64,000 nt of DNA from Salinigranum salinum (GCF_009176545.1 NZ_VTOJ01000002.1:1612001-1676000), one strand, 5' to 3'. Shown: positions 8,637-17,363, counted from the stretch's first letter. Numbers and translations: made by a program. Notes: generated by a model not told the origin, from the letters alone.

Positions 8637-9644
8637 ATGAACGCACCGCTCTGGACGGAGGCACACGCGCCAGCGCTCGCGGAGCTCCCCCAGCCGGAGG
8701 TCCGCGACCACCTCCAGCGAACGGTCGACGAACCGATGAACCTCGTACTCCAGGGCCCCGTGGGTGTCGGTAAGACCGCTGCGGTCAGAGCGCTCGCATG
8801 GGAGACGCACGACGACCCCGACGCGGACCTCGTCGAGATCAACGTCGCGGACTTCTTCGACCGTTCGAAGAAACAGATCGCCGACGACCCGCGCTTCTCG
8901 CACCTGGTCGACCGGAGTATGTCGAAGCGCGAGATGGTCAAACACGTCTTCAGCGAGGCCGCCGGCTACGCACCCATCACGGGCGACTACAAGACCATCC
9001 TCTTCGACAACGCCGAGACCATCCGCGAGGACTTCCAGCAGGCCCTCCGGCGGGTGATGGAACGTCACCACCGGACCACGCAGTTCGTCATCGCCACCCG
9101 CCAGCCCTCCCGACTGATCCCGCCGATCCGCTCGCGGTGTTTCATCGTCCCCGTGCGGAAGCCGACGACGGACGAACTCCGTGACGTCTTGCGGCGGATC
9201 GTCGAGCGCGAGGGGGTCGACTACCACCCGGACGGCCTGGAGTTCGTCGCCGGCTACGCGGACGGAAACGTCCGACGCGCCGTCATGAGTGCACAGGCGA
9301 CGGCGGTCGAGGAGGGCGAGATCACCATGGACGCCGCCCACAGAACCATCACGGCCGTGGGTCGCGACGATCAGCTCGAGTCGGTCCTCTCGGACGCCCG
9401 CGCGGGCGCGTATCGTGACGCTCGGAAGACGCTTGGGAGCCTCCTCGACGACGAGGGGTACGAGGGTGGCGACCTCCTGCAGGCGCTCCTCCGGGTTGCT
9501 CGCCGGGGCGATCTCGACCGTGACGAACTCGCCCGGCTCCACCGGATCGCCGGCGAGGTCGACCTGGATCTCGCGACCGGGACCGACGACAGACTTCATC
9601 TGACGCATCTCCTCACCGCTTGGGGAGAGGAGGTCCACGCGTGA
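8637..9644 (+). CDS. rfcC: Replication factor C small subunit-like AAA+ ATPase (RfcC type)
   Basis: This 335-residue clamp-loader-type ATPase has Walker A GPVGVGKT at 40-47. A degenerate Walker B reads ILFDNAE at 121-127 instead of the usual DEAD-like box. The clamp-loader SRC motif is at 166-168. Haloarchaea carry a canonical small subunit and a divergent second one, and this matches the divergent type. It should help load the PCNA clamp encoded at 33.7 kb. A TTCTTA box lies about 28 bases before the ATG, which points to a leaderless start. The downstream gene begins inside its stop codon, so the two are translationally coupled. Confidence 0.85.
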   Translation: MNAPLWTEAHAPALAELPQPEVRDHLQRTVDEPMNLVLQGPVGVGKTAAVRALAWETHDDPDADLVEINVADFFDRSKKQIADDPRFSHLVDRSMSKREMVKHVFSEAAGYAPITGDYKTILFDNAETIREDFQQALRRVMERHHRTTQFVIATRQPSRLIPPIRSRCFIVPVRKPTTDELRDVLRRIVEREGVDYHPDGLEFVAGYADGNVRRAVMSAQATAVEEGEITMDAAHRTITAVGRDDQLESVLSDARAGAYRDARKTLGSLLDDEGYEGGDLLQALLRVARRGDLDRDELARLHRIAGEVDLDLATGTDDRLHLTHLLTAWGEEVHA

Positions 9645-10246
9645 ACTTCGCCCCTGGCGTTCGGAAGTGGGCGCTGCCACCGCTCGTCGGTGCGTGCGTC
9701 TTCGCCCTGCTCGTCCCGCCGCTCGCGGTCGTGCTCCTGGGGGTGGGGCTGTTCGTGCTCTGGAACTTCCGCGACCCCGAGCGACATCCTCCCACGGAGG
9801 GGATCGTCGCGCCCGCCGACGGGAAGGTCTCCGTGGTCCGCCAGGAGGGCGACCAGCTTCGGGTCGGCGTCTACATGAACGCCCTCGACGTCCACGTCGT
9901 CCGCGCGCCGAGGAAGGGGTACGTCGACGGGATCGAACACTCGCCGGGCGCGAACAGGCCGGCGTTCACGAAGGATTCGGAGAACAACGAGCGTGTCGAC
10001 GTCGACTTCGGGCTGTTCGAGGTGTCGCTCATCGCGGGCTGGTTCGCCCGACGGATCGTGCCGTACGTCCACGACGGCGACACGGTCGCCAAGGGCGACC
10101 GCCTCGGCCACATCGCGTTCGGCTCCCGCGCGGACGTGCTCCTGCCGCCCTCGATCGACCGCGACCACCTCCTCGTCGAGGAAGGTGACTCGGTCCGGGC
10201 GGGCGAGACGGTCGTCGCCGAACTGCCGAGCGACGGCGAGGTCTGA
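9641..10246 (+). CDS. asd: Archaetidylserine (phosphatidylserine) decarboxylase, short type
   Basis: The protein is about 201 residues from a GTG at 9641 that overlaps the TGA of rfcC as GTGA. Residues 11-41 form one or two hydrophobic segments, followed by WNFRDPER and APADGKV, both typical of the short decarboxylases. Self-cleavage to make the pyruvoyl cofactor should occur at Gly161-Ser162 in FGSRADV. It converts archaetidylserine to archaetidylethanolamine at the inner face of the membrane. The family is clear; the lipid substrate is inferred from archaeal lipid chemistry. Confidence 0.9.
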   Translation: MNFAPGVRKWALPPLVGACVFALLVPPLAVVLLGVGLFVLWNFRDPERHPPTEGIVAPADGKVSVVRQEGDQLRVGVYMNALDVHVVRAPRKGYVDGIEHSPGANRPAFTKDSENNERVDVDFGLFEVSLIAGWFARRIVPYVHDGDTVAKGDRLGHIAFGSRADVLLPPSIDRDHLLVEEGDSVRAGETVVAELPSDGEV

Positions 10247-10267
10247 GGTCGACCCCTCCGTCCGGTC

Positions 10268-10942
10268 TCACGCGGGTTCGATCCGATACGGGAGCGTCTC
10301 GAACGTCCGTACGTCGACGGCGTCGGGGGTCGCAACCGTGACGGGGAATCGGTCCGAGGCCCGCGTGTCGGTCGGATACCAGGGACGACCGGTCTCGACG
10401 ACGACGAACAGCCCCTCGTCGTCGCCGACGACTGCGAACTCGTCGGTCGACTCGTCCCACCGGGTCGCACCGACCGCGTCTTCCAGCGCTTCGACGGTGT
10501 GCCGGACGTCCGGCGTCGGCAGCCCGATCTCGCTCACGCGACGGAACCGTCCCGCGTCGAACGCGCCCGTGGCGTCCGGCAGCCCGTGTCTGGCGATCAG
10601 TTCGACGACGTTCCCGGCCGGATCGAGACAGTAGACCGCGTGGGCGTTCATGAACTCGAAGGAGAACGTCTGCTCGTCCGTGTCGGGATCCGTCAGTGGC
10701 TCCACCCGGTCGGTCAGCCACGCGACGGCGTCGTCGAAGCGGTTCGACGGAACGGTGATCGCGAAGTGGTAGTACGGATTCGTTCCCGTCGGTGACGGCT
10801 CGAACACGACGCTGGTCTCGCCGAACGCGACGACGACGCTGTCGTCTTCCACGCTCCTCACGTCGAGCTCGAACTTCTCGGCGTAGAACTCGGACAACGC
10901 TTCCAAGTGGGCCGTCTGGAGGTGGAGCCTGTCGATTCGCAT
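10268..10942 (-). CDS. VOC-fold (glyoxalase/dioxygenase superfamily) protein, two modules
   Basis: This 224-residue protein carries two glyoxalase-like modules. The first runs from the start to about 120 (MRIDRLHLQTAHLEALSEFYAE, then LDPAGNVVELI). A second, weaker one starts near RRVSEIGLPTPDVRHTVEAL. VOC proteins bind a divalent metal through paired modules and act on small electrophiles or aromatic diols, but many are uncharacterised. The ATG at 10942 begins at the conserved first strand. It lies 76 bp downstream of another VOC gene on the same strand. The substrate is unknown. Confidence 0.8.
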   Translation of the reverse strand: MRIDRLHLQTAHLEALSEFYAEKFELDVRSVEDDSVVVAFGETSVVFEPSPTGTNPYYHFAITVPSNRFDDAVAWLTDRVEPLTDPDTDEQTFSFEFMNAHAVYCLDPAGNVVELIARHGLPDATGAFDAGRFRRVSEIGLPTPDVRHTVEALEDAVGATRWDESTDEFAVVGDDEGLFVVVETGRPWYPTDTRASDRFPVTVATPDAVDVRTFETLPYRIEPA

Positions 10943-11018
10943 CCTGACACTGGTCCGGCGCGTCCGTCCATAACGGTTGCTCGCACGGGTCGCGGACACG
11001 CACACGTCCCCCTCGCGC

Positions 11019-11399
11019 TCACACGTCGGCGTATATCTCCAGCAGGTTCCCCTCCGGGTCTCGAAAGAACAGCGTTCGGTGCCCGTACTCCCGGGTTCGC
11101 GGTTCGTCGACGATCTCGACGTCGTGGTCACACAGCGCCTCGTAGCAGCGGTCGACGTCCGGTGGTGGCACGCGAAACGCCAGCTGGACGCCCGTCGTTC
11201 CGGACGGCGGCGACTGTCCGTCCTCGGGCCGTCCCCGTTCCCGGAGCGTCAGGAGCGTCGCCCCGACCTGGAACTCGATCCAGTCGTCCCAGTCGCGATA
11301 GATCGGGAACGAGAGCACGTCGGCGTAGAACCGCCGTGTCGTCTCGATGTCGTCGCAGAGCACCACCACGTAGTCGAGCGACCGAATCGCGTCGAGCAT
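11019..11399 (-). CDS. VOC-family protein, single module
   Basis: This 126-residue protein is one complete VOC unit. It starts LDYVVVLCDDIETTRRFYADVL and ends with the signature FFRDPEGNLLEIY, in which the glutamate is a usual metal ligand. Single-module members dimerise to form the metal site. It could be a lyase, a resistance protein or a dioxygenase relative, and the sequence does not decide. It is in tandem with a second VOC gene and is probably cotranscribed. Confidence 0.8.
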   Translation of the reverse strand: MLDAIRSLDYVVVLCDDIETTRRFYADVLSFPIYRDWDDWIEFQVGATLLTLRERGRPEDGQSPPSGTTGVQLAFRVPPPDVDRCYEALCDHDVEIVDEPRTREYGHRTLFFRDPEGNLLEIYADV

Positions 11400-11490
11400 G
11401 GTCGACCCACGTCGAGGAGGGACGAATCCCTGTCCGTGTTCGGTACGACCGACACACAGATCCGCGTGGGATTGCGCTTCGGTCGGGGGG

Positions 11491-11600
11491 TCACGCCCGC
11501 CGTACCACGTGGACGTTCCGCGTCAGCGACCCGTGGGTCCGCCGTTCGAACCGCTCGACGACGCGCCACTCTGCGTGCTCGGCCGCGCCGTCACCCTCCC
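11491..11600 (-). pseudogene. 3' fragment duplicated from a trmG10-type methyltransferase gene
   Basis: Read on the minus strand, this spacer encodes AAEHAEWRVVERFERRTHG and then SLTRNVHVVRRA before a TGA. The intact methyltransferase gene at 12452-13420 ends with AEAEHAGWTVEERFERRVHG, SLTRHVHVLRR. About 31 residues align nearly throughout, in frame and with both stops at the end. There is no start or upstream methyltransferase sequence, because the fkbM gene lies directly before it. It is the tail of a former second copy, or a copied scrap. Confidence 0.8.
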
Positions 11601-11618
11601 GTCGCCCCGACTCGCCCG

Positions 11619-12347
11619 CTACCGGTCCACCGACGCCCTGATGAACTCGGTCCCGTCGAACCGGTCGCCGATCCGGTCGACGGCGTATCCGTGGGCGGTC
11701 AACAGCTCCGTCACGTCGGCACCGACCCCGTGGATCTCGCAGAATATCGCCGGCTGGTGGGACTCCAGGAGACGGCCCATGCCCTCGAGCACCGCCCGCT
11801 CGTGCCCCTCGACGTCGATCTTGACGACGTCGGGGGGCTCCGTCTCGAGTTCGTCGAGTGTGACGCTCTGGACCGCGAGCCCGGTCGGTGTCTCCGAGAT
11901 CTCGCTGCGGCCGTTCGGGGATCCCCGACCCGTCAGGTAGCGTCTGCCCGAGGCGTCCGAGACGGCGGTCTCGTGGACGGATACGGTGTCGAGGCCGTTG
12001 CTCGCGACGTTCCGTCGGAGGTCCGCCGCCGCGTGTGGGTTCGGTTCGAACGCGTGTACCTCCGCGGCTATCCGTCCCAGCAGGCAGGCGTAGAACCCGA
12101 CGTTCGCGCCGACGTCGTAGACGACCGTCCCCGCGTCGACCGCATCGAGTAGCGCCGACCGGAACGGTCCCTCGGTCCGCCTGGCGAACTCGATCTCCCA
12201 GTACCCCCGGAAGTGGTCCGAGGTCAACGTGACGCTCGTCCCGCGGGTCCGAACAGTGACCGTCCCTCGCCGAGTGTTCCGTATCGCGCCGACGAGGGCC
12301 GCGAGACAGACACCCAGTCCGCCCACCGCTGCACGTGCACCGATCAA
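11619..12347 (-). CDS. FkbM-family SAM-dependent methyltransferase
   Basis: This 242-residue protein has a hydrophobic N-terminus and the FkbM methyltransferase core. The SAM-binding motif is VYDVGANVGFYACLLG, the acidic second strand AFEPNP, and the later motif VVKIDVEGHERAVLEGM. Family members O-methylate sugars or other small molecules and are common in surface-glycan or secondary pathways. The N-terminal hydrophobic stretch suggests membrane association. It is wedged between the trmG10 3' fragment and intact trmG10, which suggests a past rearrangement at this spot. Its substrate is unknown. Confidence 0.85.
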   Translation of the reverse strand: MIGARAAVGGLGVCLAALVGAIRNTRRGTVTVRTRGTSVTLTSDHFRGYWEIEFARRTEGPFRSALLDAVDAGTVVYDVGANVGFYACLLGRIAAEVHAFEPNPHAAADLRRNVASNGLDTVSVHETAVSDASGRRYLTGRGSPNGRSEISETPTGLAVQSVTLDELETEPPDVVKIDVEGHERAVLEGMGRLLESHQPAIFCEIHGVGADVTELLTAHGYAVDRIGDRFDGTEFIRASVDR

Positions 12348-12451
12348 TGACGACCTGTTCTCGCCACGGCCGAATAACCGTTCTTACGACCGAACATCGA
12401 TCCTGCCGTCCGGGATTCGATGACCGACGGCACGCGCAGCGACGGCGACCG

Positions 12452-13420
12452 CTATCGCCGTAACACGTGCACGTGTCGCGTCAGCGAGCCGTGCACTCGC
12501 CGCTCGAACCGCTCCTCGACGGTCCACCCGGCGTGTTCGGCTTCGGCGTGCCAGCCCCGGTCGGCGACGACGACGGCCCGCGGGGCGACCCGGGCCGCTT
12601 CTTCGAGTGCGCCCCCGACCAAGTCGGCGAGCGAGTGGGTCGCGACCTTCGACTGTCTCCCGTAGGGGACGTCCACGACGACGCCGTCGGCGCTGTCGTC
12701 TCTGAGTGGGAGGGCCGTCGCGTCGCCTCTGAGCACGTCGTACCCGTCGTCGAGATACGCGGCCAGGTTCTCTCGCGCTCCGCGCGTCATCTTCCACTGG
12801 GCGTCGAGGCCGACCACGTCGCTCCCGACGAGCCCGGCCTCGACGAGGAACCCGCCGGTGCCGCACATCGGGTCGACGATTCGGGTTCGAGGGCCCGCAC
12901 CGGCGACGTTGACGGCCCAGCGGGCGTCCAGCGGGTCCATGCTCCCCGGCTGGAAGAACGGCCGGTCCGTCGGTTGGCGGGTCGAGAAGTCGCGGACGCT
13001 CTCGGCGACCTGCCAGCCGACGAGACAGGTCCCGCCGGAGAACCACGCACGGAGCACGTGATCGGGGTCGTCGAGGTCGACGTCGAACCCGCGGTCGACG
13101 AGGACACTGCCGAGTTCGGTCTCGGCCGTGCGCGTGGAGACGCCGGCCGACGAGCGGACGTCGCGTGCCCGGACGGCGACGCTTCCGACGCGGTCGATCC
13201 GGGCCGCCGTCAGGAGCGCCCGGGCGCTCTCGACCGAGGCGTCCGTTCGCCCGACGAGTTCGACCGCACGGTGGGTGTACGCGAGGTCGGCCACGCGCGC
13301 GTGATCGATCCCCCGTGCGGTCGCCAGGCCCGGCGCGACCACGGTGACGTCGGTCGCGGCGACCCGTGCCTCGCGGGCCGCGTACGTGTCGTCGGTTCCG
13401 GCGAGTTCCAGCCCGTACAC
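12452..13420 (-). CDS. trmG10: tRNA (guanine-10-N2) dimethyltransferase, THUMP-containing
   Basis: This protein is about 322 residues from a GTG at 13420 (VYGLELAGTDD). The N-terminal half is a THUMP-type RNA-binding region. The C-terminal half has the SAM motif VDPMCGTGGFLVEA and the catalytic VVDVPYG box of the D/N-PPY type. The archaeal enzyme methylates G10 of tRNA. It ends in HVHVLRR, and this end is duplicated at 11.5 kb. It is divergent from tbp with a 126-bp shared spacer. The start is the least certain part, because the frame continues upstream without motifs. Confidence 0.87.
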   Translation of the reverse strand: MYGLELAGTDDTYAAREARVAATDVTVVAPGLATARGIDHARVADLAYTHRAVELVGRTDASVESARALLTAARIDRVGSVAVRARDVRSSAGVSTRTAETELGSVLVDRGFDVDLDDPDHVLRAWFSGGTCLVGWQVAESVRDFSTRQPTDRPFFQPGSMDPLDARWAVNVAGAGPRTRIVDPMCGTGGFLVEAGLVGSDVVGLDAQWKMTRGARENLAAYLDDGYDVLRGDATALPLRDDSADGVVVDVPYGRQSKVATHSLADLVGGALEEAARVAPRAVVVADRGWHAEAEHAGWTVEERFERRVHGSLTRHVHVLRR

Positions 13421-13511
13421 ACCCGCGACTCGACGCGCACGGCGAAAGAGCGTGTCGATCCGACCGGTCCGCGTCCGCCTTCGTTTCGTCGTGTCAGCGC
13501 CTGCACCAACC

Positions 13512-13529
13512 TTTTTAAAGGTTAAATAC
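13512..13529 (+). promoter_or_regulatory. Core promoter of tbp with near-palindromic TATA region
   Basis: CCTTTTTAAAGG, with 5-base arms, is followed at once by TTAAATAC, 18 to 35 bases before the tbp ATG at 13547. TBP would bind its own promoter here. The near-symmetry could also serve the divergent trmG10 gene. Confidence 0.6.
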
Positions 13530-13546
13530 GAGTCTCCATCCGATAT

Positions 13547-14110
13547 ATGGCTGACCCCAAGGACACGATAAACATCGAGAACGTCGTCGCCTCGACGGGG
13601 ATCGGACAGGAGCTCGACCTCCAGAGCGTCGCGATGGACCTCGAGGGGGCGGACTACGACCCCGAACAGTTCCCCGGTCTCGTCTACCGGACGCAGAACC
13701 CGAAGTCCGCCGCGCTCATCTTTCGCTCGGGCAAGATCGTCTGCACCGGGGCCAAGAGCACGGACGCCGTCCACGAGAGCCTCCACATCGTCTTCGACAA
13801 ACTGCGCGAACTCGAGATCCACGTCGAGGACGACCCCGAGATCACCGTCCAGAACATCGTCACCTCCGCCGACCTCGGCGTGAACCTCAACCTCAACGCC
13901 ATCGCCATCGGTCTCGGCCTCGAGAACATCGAGTACGAGCCCGAGCAGTTCCCCGGCCTCGTCTACCGCATCGACGACCCGAGCGTCGTCGCGCTCCTGT
14001 TCGGCTCCGGAAAGCTCGTCATCACCGGCGGAAAGGACCCCTCGGACGCCGAGAAAGCGGTCGACAACATCGTCTCCCGTCTCGACGAACTCGGCCTCCT
14101 CGACGGCTGA
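13547..14110 (+). CDS. tbp: TATA-box-binding protein
   Basis: This 187-residue protein has the two direct repeats of the TBP saddle. QFPGLVYRTQNPKSAALIFRSGKIVCTGAK is in the first half, and the matching QFPGLVYRIDDPSVVALLFGSGKLVITGGK is in the second. It nucleates the archaeal pre-initiation complex on TATA boxes together with TFB. Haloarchaea often have several TBPs; this full-length conserved copy next to trmG10 looks like the main chromosomal one. The surface is very acidic, as expected for a halophile. Confidence 0.97.
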   Translation: MADPKDTINIENVVASTGIGQELDLQSVAMDLEGADYDPEQFPGLVYRTQNPKSAALIFRSGKIVCTGAKSTDAVHESLHIVFDKLRELEIHVEDDPEITVQNIVTSADLGVNLNLNAIAIGLGLENIEYEPEQFPGLVYRIDDPSVVALLFGSGKLVITGGKDPSDAEKAVDNIVSRLDELGLLDG

Positions 14111-14237
14111 GTCGCGTCCGTCTCCCCGCCCGTGCCCGCCGATGCCGTCGGACGATGGGAACCCGTCCCTCGCGCGTCGCTTCCGCCGACCGACCCGAGA
14201 TAGCCGGACCTAAGACCCTCTCGCCCCTCCTTCCGGT

Positions 14238-14609
14238 ATGTTCGTCCTCCAGACCGTGCCGTCGGGGAGCGCGTCACAGGTGGCCGGCACGTTCGCACTC
14301 TTCGCGCTCTTCTTCGCGGTCACGGCACACATCGCCGCGCGGAACGTCCTCGGTGACGTCGAACTCAAGAACGCGGTCGCGGTCGGGCCGGTCATCCCGG
14401 CCGTCAGCTTCGTCTTCGTCGCCCTCGAGTGGCCCGCCGCGCTGGCAGTGCCGGTCGCGCTCGCGGGCGACTTCCTGCTCGTTCGGTACCTCTACGGCCA
14501 GTCGACCCGGCTCGCGGCGTATCTCACGCTCATCCACGTCGTCGTGAGCATCATCCTCGGCGTCATCGTCTTCGGCCTGCTCGCTATCATCCAGAGCGCG
14601 CCCGGGTGA
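14238..14609 (+). CDS. Small four-helix membrane protein, haloarchaeal conserved
   Basis: This 123-residue protein has about four hydrophobic segments, beginning near residues 15-35 and ending near 100-118. It has no enzymatic motif. It matches in style a haloarchaeal family of uncharacterised membrane proteins (DUF7473-like, from memory). A CCTAAG box about 28 bases before the ATG suggests a leaderless start. It is followed by a membrane protease gene on the same strand. Confidence 0.75.
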   Translation: MFVLQTVPSGSASQVAGTFALFALFFAVTAHIAARNVLGDVELKNAVAVGPVIPAVSFVFVALEWPAALAVPVALAGDFLLVRYLYGQSTRLAAYLTLIHVVVSIILGVIVFGLLAIIQSAPG

Positions 14610-14685
14610 AACCGGGGGGAGACACGGACGGGCCGCGGACCGAGCGGTGCGCTGAAGTGGCCCTCGGACGCACTCCCGGCAACGA

Positions 14686-15657
14686 ATGGTCGCCATCGCC
14701 CGTTTCTTCCGTCGGCTCGTCTGGAACGCCGACGAGCGTCGCCCGCGTGCACCCGTCCGCCTCGTCGGCGGGATCGTCGTCGTCGTGGTCGCCCTCGTCG
14801 GCGCGGCGCTCTCGCTCCAGTCGCTCCGCTCGGTCCTCCCGCCGTTCACCCTGGTCGAGAGCAGCCTGTTCGTGGTCGTCGTGACGGCCCTCACCGGCGT
14901 GGTAAGCGTCGTCGCCGTCGCCCTGGTCGGGTGGTTCGTCGACCGCCGCCGTCTGTCGGACTTCGGTCTCGATCTCGACCGCGACTGGTGGATCGATCTC
15001 GGCTTCGGGCTCGCCCTCGGGGGCGCGCTCATGACGGCGATCTTCGGCGTCGAACTCGCGCTCGGGTGGGTCGTCGTCACGGGGACGTTCGTGCCGCCGG
15101 AGTCGTTCCTCCGGGGTTTTCTCGCCGTCTGCGTCCTCTTTCTCGTCGTCGGCGTGCAGGAGGAGCTCCTCGCGCGGGGCTACCTGCTGACGAACGTCTG
15201 TGAGGGCCTCGTGGGGTGGCTCGGCGAGCGGGGTGCGACCGGCGTCGCCGTCGTCGTCTCCTCGCTGGTGTTCGGCGGGCTCCACCTCGGGAACCCGAAC
15301 GCGACGCTCGTCTCCACCCTCTCGATCTCTCTCGCCGGGGTGATGCTCGCCGTCGGCTACGTCCTCACCGGCGACCTGGCCATCCCGATCGGCCTGCATA
15401 TCTCGTGGAACCTCTTCCAGGGAGCCGTCTACGGCTTCCCCGTCTCGGGGCTGGGGATCGACGCGACGGTCGTCGCCGTCTCACAGCGCGGCCCCGACCT
15501 GTGGACCGGGGGGGCGTTCGGCCCCGAAGCCGGACTCGTCGGGATCACCGCGATCGTCCTCGGGACGCTCGCCACCGTCGGATACGTCCGTCTGCGGTAC
15601 CGTTTTCTCGCCGTCCACCCCTCGCTCACGGTGCCCGATCTACGGTGGCGCGACTGA
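14686..15657 (+). CDS. CPBP-family intramembrane glutamic-type endopeptidase
   Basis: This 323-residue polytopic protein has the ABI/CAAX-protease core. EELLARG has Glu159, Glu160 and Arg164; FGGLH ends at His200; and the third motif is HISWNLF with His238. These residues form the active site inside the membrane. Family members cleave prenylated or membrane substrates or protect against bacteriocins, and the substrate here is unknown. The protein is longer than the minimal domain, with about two extra N-terminal helices. Confidence 0.88.
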   Translation: MVAIARFFRRLVWNADERRPRAPVRLVGGIVVVVVALVGAALSLQSLRSVLPPFTLVESSLFVVVVTALTGVVSVVAVALVGWFVDRRRLSDFGLDLDRDWWIDLGFGLALGGALMTAIFGVELALGWVVVTGTFVPPESFLRGFLAVCVLFLVVGVQEELLARGYLLTNVCEGLVGWLGERGATGVAVVVSSLVFGGLHLGNPNATLVSTLSISLAGVMLAVGYVLTGDLAIPIGLHISWNLFQGAVYGFPVSGLGIDATVVAVSQRGPDLWTGGAFGPEAGLVGITAIVLGTLATVGYVRLRYRFLAVHPSLTVPDLRWRD

Positions 15658-15731
15658 GCCGAAACCGGGACTGTCCGACAGTCGTGACGGTCGACGCAGC
15701 TTTTTGATCACGGACGTCGTCTCGCGACGAC

Positions 15732-16187
15732 ATGAACTCCGGACTCCTGCGGTTACTCCGCCCTCGCCAACACGTCTCGCTCGGGCGCGTCGTCGGCGTC
15801 GGTGCCTGGCTCAGCGTCGCGCTCTGGTCGGTCGTCGCCCTCGGAGCGATCGGCGCGTACCGCGATCCGACCTTCTTGACGAAACTCGGGAACGTCGGGG
15901 GCGTGAGCGAGGCTGCGAGCCTCCTGTTCGGAGTCGTGCCGACGACCGTGCTCCCGTTCGTCGTCGCCGGGGTCGCGCTCGTCGTGATCCCGCTTCGGCT
16001 CGTCCGCGAGGTGCGTCGGGCGTTCGGGCGCGGGCGACGCGGGTACACGAACAACGGCGGATACGGTCACGGCGACCCCGGCGCTGTCGGGGGGTCGCTG
16101 CTCGGCGGTGGGCTGCTCGGTGGCGCCTTCGACGTCGGCGACGCGCTCGGCGGTGACGGTGGTGGGGACGACGACGGCGACGAGTAA
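15732..16187 (+). CDS. Two-helix membrane protein with glycine-rich acidic tail
   Basis: This 151-residue protein is of unknown function. Two hydrophobic helices at about 20-42 and 68-92 are separated by a short loop. They are followed by a basic patch (RLVREVRRAFGRGRRG) and a Gly/Asp tail that is probably disordered. I recognise no family motif. Codon use and composition match the neighbours. It converges on hisG with a 36-bp gap. Confidence 0.65.
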   Translation: MNSGLLRLLRPRQHVSLGRVVGVGAWLSVALWSVVALGAIGAYRDPTFLTKLGNVGGVSEAASLLFGVVPTTVLPFVVAGVALVVIPLRLVREVRRAFGRGRRGYTNNGGYGHGDPGAVGGSLLGGGLLGGAFDVGDALGGDGGGDDDGDE

Positions 16188-16223
16188 CGCGAGGGACGAC
16201 GACGACGACGGCGACGAGCGGGG

Positions 16224-17069
16224 CTACTCCACGAGCCGTTCGATCTCGGTGACGAGGATGTCGCTCGCGCCGACCTTCTTGAGTTCGTTCACTACCTCGT
16301 AGACGGCCCGTTCGTCGACGACGGCGTGGACCGCGACGGACTCGCCGCCGGCGACGTCCATCACCGTGGGACCGCCGAGCCCGGGGATGACGTCGCGCAC
16401 CGCGTCGAGCTCACTTCGCGGAGCGTTCATCATGAGGTAGCGCTTGCCCTCCGCCGAGAGCACGGAGCGGAGCGCCATCACCAGCCGTTCGACCGCCTCG
16501 TCGTCGACGTGGTCGGGGTGGGCGAACAGCCGCGCCGACGAGGAGAGCACCTCGTCGACCACGGCGAGGCGGTTCACCGCGAGCGTCGTCCCCGTGGAGG
16601 TGATGTCGATGATGGCGTCGGCCATGTCGACGTGCGGGGTGAGCTCGGTCGCGCCGGTCACCTCGACGACCTCGGCGTCGATCCCCTGCTCGGCGAAGTA
16701 CTCGCGAGCGATGGTCGGGAACTCCGTGGCGACCGTCCTGCCCGAGACGTCGGCCGGTGAGGTGATGTCTCCGTCCTCGGGGGCGGCCAGCACCAGCCGA
16801 CAGCGCCCGAACTCGAGGTCCACCAGGTCGACGAGGTCGTGGCCCGACTCGCGCACCTGGTCGTAGCCCGTGATGCCCACCGCGGCGGCACCGTCCCAGA
16901 CGTATTCGGGGATGTCGGCGGCGCGGGCGAACAGCACCGTCACGTCGGGGTCGACCGTCCCGGCGTACAGCTTCCGGTCGGCCCCGTTGTCGAGGTGGAG
17001 ACCGGCGCGTTCGAGCAGCTTCAGCGTCGGATCGTGGAGACGCCCCTTGTTGGGAACGGCGATGCGCAT
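16224..17069 (-). CDS. hisG: ATP phosphoribosyltransferase, long form
   Basis: This 281-residue protein catalyses the first step of histidine synthesis, joining ATP and PRPP. It starts [22 protein letters not shown], as long-form HisG proteins do. It has the phosphate-binding region DIISTGTTL-like ([13 protein letters not shown]) and a C-terminal regulatory domain of about 75 residues that in the family binds histidine. Other his genes are not adjacent, which is usual in haloarchaea. The start at 17069 is fixed by the conserved N-terminus. Confidence 0.95.
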   Translation of the reverse strand: MRIAVPNKGRLHDPTLKLLERAGLHLDNGADRKLYAGTVDPDVTVLFARAADIPEYVWDGAAAVGITGYDQVRESGHDLVDLVDLEFGRCRLVLAAPEDGDITSPADVSGRTVATEFPTIAREYFAEQGIDAEVVEVTGATELTPHVDMADAIIDITSTGTTLAVNRLAVVDEVLSSSARLFAHPDHVDDEAVERLVMALRSVLSAEGKRYLMMNAPRSELDAVRDVIPGLGGPTVMDVAGGESVAVHAVVDERAVYEVVNELKKVGASDILVTEIERLVE

Positions 17070-17145
17070 ACGCACTCCACACGGCGTCGGGTGAACTGCC
17101 TTTCGACCGGGGACCGACGGCACGACCGCGACGGCGAGCCAGAGG

Positions 17146-17245
17146 TTTATCCGGGAAGCCGACGCCACCCCGCGTCGTGACCTGACGGAGAACGCGACGC
17201 GGCCCGGGGCCGAACAGCCGGCCCGAACGCTGGCGGCACACCGCG
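17146..17245 (+). ncRNA. Candidate small transcript element A (TATA + GTGACCTGAC + GCGG hairpin)
   Basis: A TTTAT box at 17146 is followed 31 bases later by GTGACCTGAC (17177-17186) and then by the hairpin sequence GCGGCACACCGCG (17233-17245). The same box, the same 31-base spacing, the same decamer and the same hairpin word occur at 40904-40983. Read as a gene, GTG ACC TGA would stop after two codons, so a non-coding transcript is more plausible. The call is inference from the two-copy comparison. Confidence 0.3.
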
Positions 17246-17363
17246 TCGCGCCGACTCGTGGGAGACGACAGGTGCCGTCCGTTCGCCCCGACCACCACGA
17301 CGACGGGTCCCGACTACCGAGTGAACCGACGGGGTTTTCGCCCACCGCTCCGCACGCGAGTAC

